From: Sesamum alatum
Lineage: Eukaryota > Streptophyta > Magnoliopsida > Lamiales > Pedaliaceae
Direction of reading: 5' to 3'
NCBI GenBank assembly: GCA_034509735.1
Contig: JACGWO010000005.1
Span: 23,740,383 to 23,804,382 of the forward strand
DNA length: 64,000 bases
Shown piece by piece: positions 55,693 to 64,000 of this stretch. The position numbers and the translations under genes are program-made. Below the pieces are notes generated by a model. It saw only the letters and a program-made list of their open reading frames with translations, was not told where the DNA came from and did no database searches. Position 1 is the stretch's first letter; each line of letters opens with the position of its first letter.

Positions 55693-57862
55693 TGTTAGAA
55701 TAGGTGGCTAGAAAGCAAATTGGATTAGCAGTTTTGGTACTATTTAGCAATCTTATTAAAGTATTATTGACTTCATGAATATAGTAAGTATTCATTCGTG
55801 GCACTATGTGTTTGTTGTCCTTACTGATTACGTTAAACGACATTTTAACGTCGTAACAAATTTCCACTGATCAATTGGATAACCCATGTAATTGTGTTGC
55901 GCATTGGATGGAGGCTATGAAACCAACTTCTGAGGGTTGGTCTGAAACGTTTCAAGTCGAGGACCTCGAGATGGGCATCGAGGGACCTATAGAGACTTGC
56001 ACTAAGAATTGCATTCATTGGATGAGTGCCGCATTTCATCTGTGACAGACGTTGGACGTCTTTGCAATTTTAGTGGGTTTGTTCCACTAGGGTTGTCGAG
56101 CCGACTGAACTGACTCGTGGGGAGGCATCATATGGAAGTCTTGGAGACTTGGTCGGTATGACTGGAACTTTCCGGCTCTGATAATATGAGATTAGTCCTT
56201 GGACTTGAGGAACCACGGCAGTCACATGCATATGATGGATGTGTCTTGAATCTGGCAACAGATGTCCATATTTGGATGCGTTCATTGTTAGCCTTATTCA
56301 GTACAATCAGAGTATGCAGTGAGGACGGTGGGCTTCAAGATAGGATCCGTCACTTGTCAGTCTCCTATGCACTTTGAGACAGTTTAGGCTCTTTCATACT
56401 GTGGCCACACCGATTGGTCTGATAGAAAATGGTTTCTTACGTCAATCAATAGAGCAAATGCGTCTCGATTTATTAGGCATAGTTGTCTGGTCAATGATGG
56501 GAACCAACGTCCAATTTCATGCCCTAGACTTAGATCGAGAGACAACTGATGGAAGGACCGTACTCATATGGAACTCTGGAGCCTAAATATTCACGCCAAC
56601 ATTCACGTAGTGTCTAGTGCCATGGACCGTTGCTAGACGACCACCCCTGAAGACGGGCGTTTTCGATTAATGGTTAATTGGAAATAACTATTAAATTGAA
56701 TTTAATTAATCAATTGTATTCAACACAAGCCCAAGTGTATCTGAGGGCTACTGGGTCCCACACAAATCACAATGGGATTGAAATTTATTCTAGAAAAAGC
56801 GAATTAGTTTAATTGGATTAAGTTAATTCAAATGAGAAAATAAATGTTTTGATCATTAATTGGGAAATCCATTTGATGGATGGTCCAAAATTAATTAATT
56901 GGATTAGTTAATTTTTTGGTCTTAGAACTTTTAAATTAATTGAATTAATTTAATAGATTCGATTTAATTAATTGATTGGATCAATTAATTAGAGTTTGGA
57001 CTTATGTTTATTTAATTGGATTAACTAAATTAGTGGGCTTAAATTGGATTGAAATTAATTGGATAAATTAAATCCCAATGTACTTTTTTGTGACTCAATT
57101 TAATTAGATTAAATCAAGTCCAAAACTAGTAGTCCAAGTCCATGGAAAAATGCTAGTTTTGACAAGTTAAGGAGAAATTAAAACTTCTCCACATAGATAC
57201 ATATATGGCCGGCCATGATGAGGGAAATGGTGGTGGTTTTGTGCTATCATGGTTGGAAGTTGTACATGATATTTGTAAGTGTGTGTGTGTATAGGTTTGA
57301 ATTTTGAATTCATGTGTAACTTCTACACAAAACAATACATAGAAAATGAACTTGTAACACTTGCATAGTTTTCCGGCAAGAAATCTCGGCCAAACACTGT
57401 CAAATAATCTTTCAAAATTCTCCTTTTAGTGTTCATACCTTTTGTAAAGCATTGAAATAAAAAGCGTTCAAAAGGCACTAAATAATAGTGTTGATTTTAG
57501 GTTGTTTCTTCTTCATTTCTCTACTTTTATCTAGCAATAGATTAGAGGATTCTCCATAATATGTTGTGGACAATACTTAGAGAAATTCTACGTTGAATTG
57601 TCAAGTGGACGAAATGAAAAAGGAAGAAGGAACAAAGCATGTACCGGTTCTTCATTCGTAAACAAAAGGTAGAGTTTCCATTTATATTAATGTATCCTTT
57701 TGTTTACATCCTAAGCCACATGTCCATCATCTCGTCTTCCCTTTTTATGCTCTTGACTTACACCAAACGCCCGGGAACTTCAAAGGGAACACCCCTTTGA
57801 ACCTGTCTTTAAATTTTATTTTTATGCTTCCGTTGCGTCCCGTGTCGTACCCAATTCTTTCA
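55693..57862 (+). repeat. Copia-like 2-kb solo LTR nested in MULE
   Basis: 2170 bp from TGTTAGAATAGGTGGC to CCCAATTCTTTCA, with a perfect 5-bp duplication GTAGT at 55688-55692 and 57863-57867. It is the best-bounded member of the family (others 31906-33902 and 15609-17535). Shared blocks include CCATGGACCGTTGCTAGA, GAACC..CAAAGGGAACACCCC and the terminal GTCCCGTG..CCC region. No reading frame or internal retrotransposon sequence. Confidence 0.88.
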
Positions 57863-57867
57863 GTAGT

Positions 57868-58768
57868 CATTGAAGGTGGGAGTGAGAGTGACATGAATGT
57901 AAGTGAGGATGAAGGAGTTTTTTAAGATTCTGATTTTAATCTATCATACGATCATTTACATTTTGATGATTATGTTGATCTTAATGCGGAGTTTAGTAGG
58001 TCAAACAAGGGCAAGTCTGTAGAGGGGAGTGAATGGTGTAGTGATGATGTGTATACTATTGTCCCAACTGAAAATATTGAGAAAGAAGGGTGTGTGTATA
58101 GTGATGACAATTTTGCTAGCAATGGTCCTAATGATGAGGGAAATGTGAAATATCAAATGTACAATCGTAGGGCTGAAATAAAAATCTTGATCTTAAAGTA
58201 GGCTTAATTTTCCGTTCTAAGGGAGAAGCAAAAATTTGCAATTCAAAGCCATTATCTTAGAAGGGTTTTGATCATGAAATTTGAAAAAAATGACAAGAAA
58301 AGGTTCAGGGCAGTGTGCAAGAAAGAAGGATGTACATAGTTTGTATATGCCTTAAAGATACAAAATGATACTACATGGCAAATAAAAAGTTATAATTCTG
58401 AACATAACAATTGCTCTTGGAAACAACAACTCAAGTCTCAAATCGGGATGGATTGGCAAAATCTTTATGAAAAAATTGAAAGATAATCCCAAGTTCGGTA
58501 TTTCAGAGTTCAGGAATGAGTTGTGCACAACCTTGAAAGGTAATGTATCAAAATGATAAGCATATAGGGCAAAACAAAAGGCAATGGACTTAATGCAAGG
58601 GAAGATAAAAGAGCAATTCAATAAAACTTGGGATTATTGTAAGGAGATCATAAGAGGCAATCCAGGTTCAACTGTTAAGATGAAATTAATTGATGTAGAC
58701 ATGCAGTCTCTGCAATATGGTGCAGGAATGAAGAACCTGAGGCTTATGTGCATAAGTGTTATACGATA
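57868..58768 (+). pseudogene. MULE transposase N-terminal part (MuDR type)
   Basis: It begins with an acidic stretch (GGSESDMNVSEDEGVF, then a stop, DSDFNLSYDHLHFDDYVDL). GLIFRSKGEAK corresponds to the start of the MuDR domain. Frames then change several times through KNDKKRFRAVCKKEGC-, TWQIKSYNSEHNC- and DNPKFGISEFRNELCTTLKG-like segments, ending in YRAKQKAMDLMQGKIKEQFN, TWDYCKEIIRGNPGSTVKMK. After about 58715 it jumps to C-terminal sequence, so the DDE catalytic region and SWIM finger are deleted. Confidence 0.8.
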
Positions 58769-59230
58769 GAGGCCTACAATAAATATTATGAATATCCAAA
58801 TTTTGGTTTGAATAGTTCTGACTTGTGGCCTCGCAGTATGAATGAGCCTCCATTGCCACCATTGTAGAAGGAGAAGATTGGTAGGCCTCAAAGGTTGAGG
58901 AGGAGAGAACCTAATGAGCCCCCTACTCCAGCTTCTAACTCATTTAGGTTGATTGGTGTCAAAAGAAAAAACAAATGTAAACCATGTGCGGAAACAAATC
59001 ATAATTTTGCAAAAGGAGATTTGATAATAAGGATACAGGTACTGAAACTGCAACTACACTTATTGAGGCAAGCCAAAGTTGACAAGCAGATGCACCACAA
59101 TTCAGCAGCCAACTTACTCAAGCATCTGCCTCAAATGGGCATGCAGAAAACAGGGGCACTAGACAGAATTTCCGGTGTAATGTGTTTGTTTATATGTATT
59201 TATGATTGTGTATTATGTTTTATGTGATTC
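58720..59230 (+). pseudogene. MULE transposase C-terminal part
   Basis: The sequence reads EAYVHKCYTIEAYNKYYEYP, SSDLWPRSMNEPPLPPL, a TAG stop, KIGRPQRLRRREPNEPPTPA and VKRKNKCKPCAETNHNFA. This is the standard MULE tail: Y-x-H-x-C-Y, the D-L-W-P region, a basic R-R-R-E-P block and a zinc knuckle of CX2C form whose remaining ligands are degraded. Fusion to the N-terminal part at about 58715 is direct, indicating an internal deletion. Confidence 0.78.
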
Positions 59231-60149
59231 ACATAGTCTATTATGTTTATGTATTTCAGGTAAGAATGGCCCGAAAAAAATAAGCAAACAAAGGCAACAA
59301 GGTCAACTAGGATTGCTTCAGTCAAGGTACATCTTTTGATTTAATTAATTTTTGCATGCCTCACTTAAGTTATTAATTCATTCTTTCTTCTAATTTTATT
59401 GGTTCGGATCAATCAATCAACATCAAACATACACACTCCAGTAATTGTTAGAGGTGGACTGAATTTCATCACTTATCCAACTTAAGAGCCTCTTTCTCAT
59501 ATATAGCAACAGGGAACACATCAAGGTTTGCTTTTGGAATACCTCTTAGAGTCTCAAGAAGTACTTCAAAGGTGCCTTCAGGCTCATCTAGAGCATCTCA
59601 GTCTAGCCAGCAAGGATGATGTTTTGTACTAAGATTATGAACCAGATTTTTTTAATTAATGTTTGAGATTCTGGAATGTTAAAGTTAAGATAATGAACCA
59701 ATTTGAGATTGTGGAATATTATGCCAAATTATTTTGTCAATGTTTAATTAATGCAAGGATGTTTATATTTCAGTATTTATGTTGTTTTTTGCGTTACACA
59801 TATTTTAGGTATTGCATTATACACCAAAACAAGTTATTCACAATATTTTGTAAGATTATATAGAAAAAAAAATTCCTGAATTCTCTTTTTTTCTCTATTG
59901 AAGTTTGAAGAAGATGGAAAAAAATGAGTGTATTGGACTAAAACTTAAAAAGTAGCACAAAATGGGGGTAAAATGACAATTTTTTTCACTAAAATCAAAT
60001 TTTTCTTTAACTTTAACGGTTAAGTTAATGAAAGGACCAAAAGTTCCAAAAAAAAAATAATAGTTTGAGGACCAAAACTAAAATATTAAATTGTTGAGAA
60101 CCAAAACTACATAAGTGACTAAGTTTGGGGCTAACATTGCACTTATCTC

Positions 60150-63100
60150 ATTTTTTGGAACTATATTAGGTTGATATCTTTATGTATACACTATACTGCA
60201 TATCATGGTGAATGTTTTTTTTTTTTTTTTTTGTATAAACAGAGAATTGAAAACATATTTTTCTCGTTAATTTGGGGAAGTTTTGTTGCTTTTTAAATTA
60301 TCTTGGTTATCTTTGAATATTACTGATGGTTGTACATAGTACACAGAGTAAGCAAGCTTTCATACAATGATAATATTGTTTCATTTTCCCAATATACGGA
60401 AAATGGTATATTTTCTAGGTTGAAATATTTTTCAATGTTCATTTTATTAGTTCTTCACTTTTACAAAACATTTTGATTGTAATAAGTAAACTAAAATAGC
60501 ATAACATGATATTGGTATAAAATACTACCTTATAATGCTTTAACAAGTAGGTATAACATGAAAATTACTAGTATTGTAAAATTTAAGGCCACTAACGGCT
60601 ATAATTCGGGAACAATATTGTATTAAATTTACAGTATATTACATTTATCTCTTACAAGTTTAAAAATATTACAATGGATATTTTTATCAATAAATATATC
60701 TATACCATATATAAAAGTATGAATCTTAAGTGTTTGTTCATCATTGTGAAAAGATACTCAACCCTTACTTAAGTAATCTTTTTAATAATAATCAAAATTA
60801 GTTATACAAATATAAAATCTACAAATAAAAGACTATTTAATAGTGCTAATACCTCTAAACTACTTAGACAATGACAAATATTGAATTAAAAAAAATAAAT
60901 AGGCAAATAATGTTTCTACGCGATTAATTTGTTAGAAGAGAGTTTTAAATACTTTAAAAAAACTTTAATTTACTAGGGCACAATAAAATTTAAAATGAAA
61001 TGGCGTTTGAATAATATATAAGATACCAATCAAAACTTCAGAAAATAAATTAAATAATAAGTATCATTAAATTTTAAGTAACAGTTATCAATCTTATTAA
61101 ATTAGAAATATTTTTGAAAATTTTAGTGGAAGTAACTTCTAACTAATTGATTTTATTTAAAATTAGTATTAGATAATTATTTTTATATTGTACTTTTATA
61201 TACTCTTATTTTTTACCGTAATATACTAGAGATAAAAATAATATTAACAAGTGCAATTTATGATTATGATTAAATATATAAAGTGAGAATCTCTTAAATG
61301 GTTACTCTTATTGTGAAAAGACATTAGTACTTAAGTACTCTTTTCAATAATAAATAAGAATTAGTATATATATTATAGTTGGTTCCTTAATTTTGTGTTT
61401 CGAATCACTGTAGTCCGTAAAATTCATTTCTTAACGTTAGCATTCCTAAACTTTAGATTTGTCTCGAATCAGTCCCTTTGACTATTTTCTGACGAAAATG
61501 TAGCCGAATGGTCATGTGCCTGGCATGTGGCTTTCTCCAGGGGTTATTTTATCATTATGTATTTTTTTTAAAAAACAAAAGATAAATTAAACCGGGCTAG
61601 CCATGCTTTGTGACACGGGCGTGTTTACCAAATGAGCACATTTTGCATCAAACCAAAAGTTACATGCCAAGACCGTGTTGTGTAACAAGATCGTGTTCTT
61701 CAATACACATCACGTCTTGGTTGTGTTCCACCTCCAAGGCCGTGTATTCATCCCAAAATTATATTTTTACCAAAATTCTTCTCAAATCATAAATTTACAA
61801 ACTTTTCAACTATTTAAGGAATGAACTCAGACGTTTCTAAGGGTGAAAAAATATTTTAGCAAAACCAGGTTTATTTTATCACAAACATTATTTGCTTCAA
61901 CAGTTAATTCACATACAATATCTACTTAGTATCCCATGTGTATTTTCAGCCCTTTCATTATATCAAGCCACAAACACAACTGCACAAGCCAGCCCAAAAA
62001 ATATCTTCTTACATTTTCGTGCATTTTGGAGTTTCTGTAAATATTCTCCAAATTTCTCACCTTCCTCAATAGGTTAAGAATTTTTCCATATGAAAAAAAG
62101 AATTAATTTGACAACTCTTATAAGCTTACGTAACAGAAGTGAGAATAATAAACCTAAACCAGCCACTTTGCCCTCAATTATAATATGGTCCGAGACCAAT
62201 TTGAATAAGAAACTAAAGTGATTCTAAATGAGAATTTAAGGAATAAACTATAATATTTAATTCACTCAAAGAAGAAAAATATTTGGTATTTCAAATTTAT
62301 TTTAACTACTTATAAGATAAATAATATAGCATACTAAAAGATAAATAGGCTAATAATATTTATAAACAAAATTATTTACAAGGGGCGGTAAAATTGAAAA
62401 TGAATAGAATATGAGTAACATGTAAATATGAATCCAAACTTTAAAAAGTAAAAATATAATATAGAATAAATATCATAAAAATTCTCAATTTTATTAAATT
62501 AAAAGTGATGTTGAAAAATTTAAATCGAGCGACTTCCGACTAATTAATTTTATTTTAATATTAATATTAAATAATTATTTTAAGATTGTACATTTTTTTC
62601 ATGATACAATGGACATAAAACAATAATATGACCAATTTTATTAAATTGAAATTTCTGATAAAGAATTGAAAAGTGAGTTACTTTGACTATTAATTTTATT
62701 TTAATATTGAGTTTTATATATTAGATTATACTTTTGTATTATTTTGTTATAAAATCATTAATTATAATAATTAGTAAATACAAAACACAAAATTTTAATT
62801 TTTTTTATTTAACAGTATCAATTAAATTTGAAATGAATTACAAACAACAAACCTTTCCTCATCATTAAAACAACTATTATCAATTATTTTGAGACTTGCA
62901 TATTTATGAATTACACTAAACTAAACCGGATAAAGTGGGATATTGGGTCCAATCTTTCAATATTCATGTGGCCTTAAGACCACTCGGATAGATGAGTTCA
63001 GTGCAATATGCATGCTCTTGTTTTATAACAGTGTGCCTTTTTGTAAAAAGATACGCTGTCGACCCAATACAAATCAGTTTTGATGCAAACTTCTATCACA

Positions 63101-63180
63101 AAACCTTCGTCATTCTATCACAAAACATTCCAACTTCAATACTTCTTGCAAAGAGGAAAATCAAATTTGATTTTCTTTTC
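60150..63180. other. AT-rich DNA without supported genes
   Basis: About 3 kb of AT-rich sequence. 61375-61560 (GTTCCTTAATTTTGTGTTTC, CAGTCCCTTTGACTATTTTC) resembles one arm of a fold-back MITE, but no second arm is visible. 61600-61745 has several CGTGT-type words (ACACGGGCGTGT, GACCGTGTTGTG, AAGGCCGTGT), a pattern familiar from dispersed plant repeats. Nothing else is recognised. Confidence 0.5.
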
Positions 63181-63393
63181 TTTTTTTTTTTTTCAACATA
63201 AAAACCAGAAGGGGTTTTATTGATGCAGATAAAATCTGAAAGGGGTCGTCGTGAAACGAGTACAAGAGAAGATTTTATCAGATTCCACCATATCAATGAG
63301 AAATTCTGGTGTGTGAATATGAATGTCAAACCCCATCCCCTCTTCGACCACTGTGCATGCCAAAATTACTTTCTGCTGCCACCAACCTGCTTT
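63181..63393 (-). other. Possible terminal exon or retrocopy end
   Basis: On the minus strand an AG acceptor (TATTTCAG at 63394) is followed by an open 58-codon stretch (KAGWWQQKVILACTVVEEG, then GFDIHIHTPEFLIDMVESDK, ending FRFYLHQ) and TAA at 63217. The composition looks coding rather than random AT-rich DNA. Only 23 bp after the stop is a run of 13 A's on the minus strand (63181-63193), which suggests the end of a reverse-transcribed RNA rather than an ordinary gene end. I do not recognise the protein. Confidence 0.35.
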
Positions 63394-63420
63394 CTGAAAT
63401 AGCTAATATTAATTTCACAT

Positions 63421-64000
63421 TTTAGAAAAATATTGCAAAACTAATTTCATTGTAAAAAAATTGCAACTTTTGGGTATAACTTTGCAATATCTGGAACAAA
63501 TTTTGGGACTAATTTTACAACATTTTGCTAAAATATGGAATTAATTTTACAATATTTTCCTAAAGTGTGGAATTAATATTGCTACAGTGAGACTACCTTT
63601 GCAATGCTTTCCTAATATATAAGACTAATACTATTTCAAAAAGTATTGAACTAATTAGCAAACCATCCTATATTTTGGGACTAGCAATTTTCTCAGAATT
63701 CCACAACACAAACTACACCTCCGGAAAGCATATCTCAGAAACACTTCATTGACAATTTCGCATTACGAACACAAAATTTCCCAACTGCATAGTTGTCAAA
63801 GGGTGCGTGCCGCGTCATGGTGCAAAGGTGCTCTCGGGCCATGGCGCGGCGCGCACCTTCTTGAAGTACAGTGCAGATTTTCAGAAATAATTTATACATT
63901 TATACCTTTAATATTTTACTACAACAGGTTTAAGATAAGATTTTTAACTTTTTAGCCAAGAATTTCAAGAGAAAGCAATTATAATCAGAATTTTGGCAGG
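63421..64000. other. Degenerate short repeats, then a GC-rich patch
   Basis: 63430-63620 repeats variants of (A/T)TTTTAC(A)A(C/T)ATTTT(G/C)CTAAA(A/G)T(A/G)TGGAATTA about every 38 bp, with looser copies around TTGCAATAT. At 63790-63860 a short GC-rich patch (GCGTGCCGCGTCATGG, GGCGCGGCGCGCACC) stands out from its surroundings. No gene is seen. Confidence 0.4.

Larger units (their letters stand above)
54919..60149 (+). mobile_element. MULE with long terminal inverted repeats, catalytic core deleted
   Basis: The left TIR (54919 to about 55050: GGGATAAATGCAATATTGGC, GTAATTTTGGTCCTCATACA, GATCCTTCTGTTAAC) is the inverted match of the right TIR (about 60005-60149). TIRs of about 130-145 bp are MULE-like. 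No perfect 9-bp duplication is visible (TGCTTTTGG and ATTTTTTGG flank it). Inside are N- and C-terminal parts of a MuDR-type transposase, but the catalytic middle is gone. A 2-kb LTR is nested at 55693-57862; without it the element is about 3.06 kb. Confidence 0.82.

Noticed and set aside
56186..56586. Two short plus-strand frames
   Set aside because: They lie in the solo LTR 55693-57862 and are not conserved in the other LTR copies.

Overview
This window is nuclear DNA from a flowering plant, most likely a eudicot. The evidence is one two-exon tetraspanin gene of plant type, short GT-AG introns, very AT-rich intergenic DNA, and dense nested plant transposons: Ty1/copia, Ty3/gypsy of the Tat lineage, an L1-type LINE, Mutator-like elements (MULEs) and fold-back MITEs. 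The LINE and Tat proteins look like those common in asterids such as Lamiales, but that is an impression from memory. I see no tRNA, rRNA, CRISPR array or bacterial-type operon.

Layout. Positions 1-1729 hold a copia gag-protease-integrase remnant cut by the window edge. Positions 2430-7023 hold a second decayed copia element joined head-to-tail to an extra piece of its own reverse transcriptase. Positions 7024-10625 hold the 3' part of a Tat-type element with an antisense gene and its 3' LTR. The only convincing host gene, the tetraspanin, is at 12327-14479. Around it lie fold-back elements (about 14520-15095 and 15274-15570) and the remains of a 2-kb LTR (15609-17535). A composite repeat follows at 17536-21034: a MULE exon, an LTR with an inserted MITE, and a second LTR. 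Positions 21421-26170 are an AT-rich desert with one TIR element.

Positions 26171-46490 form a deep nest. A MULE fragment in inverted orientation abuts a LINE. The LINE is split by an 11.7-kb Tat retrotransposon (30221-41959; LTRs about 98% identical; 5-bp target duplication GGATT). That element is itself interrupted by a 2-kb LTR (31906-33902). A MULE with further nested LTRs lies at 49039-54542. A second MULE with long TIRs (54919-60149) has lost its catalytic core and hosts another 2-kb LTR. The remainder is AT-rich, with one doubtful exon near 63.3 kb.

Most notable system: both Tat elements carry, between pol and the 3' LTR and on the opposite strand to pol, a gene for a PF04195-like protein with a basic, NLS-like tract and a coiled-coil tail. 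Two short introns (73-77 bp) sit at the same codons in both diverged copies, and each copy has a TATA box at the same place just inside the 3' LTR. Because the introns are antisense to the genomic RNA, retrotransposition would not remove them. This looks like a self-promoted, spliced antisense accessory gene. Both copies here are broken by stops or frameshifts, so function must be judged on family members elsewhere.
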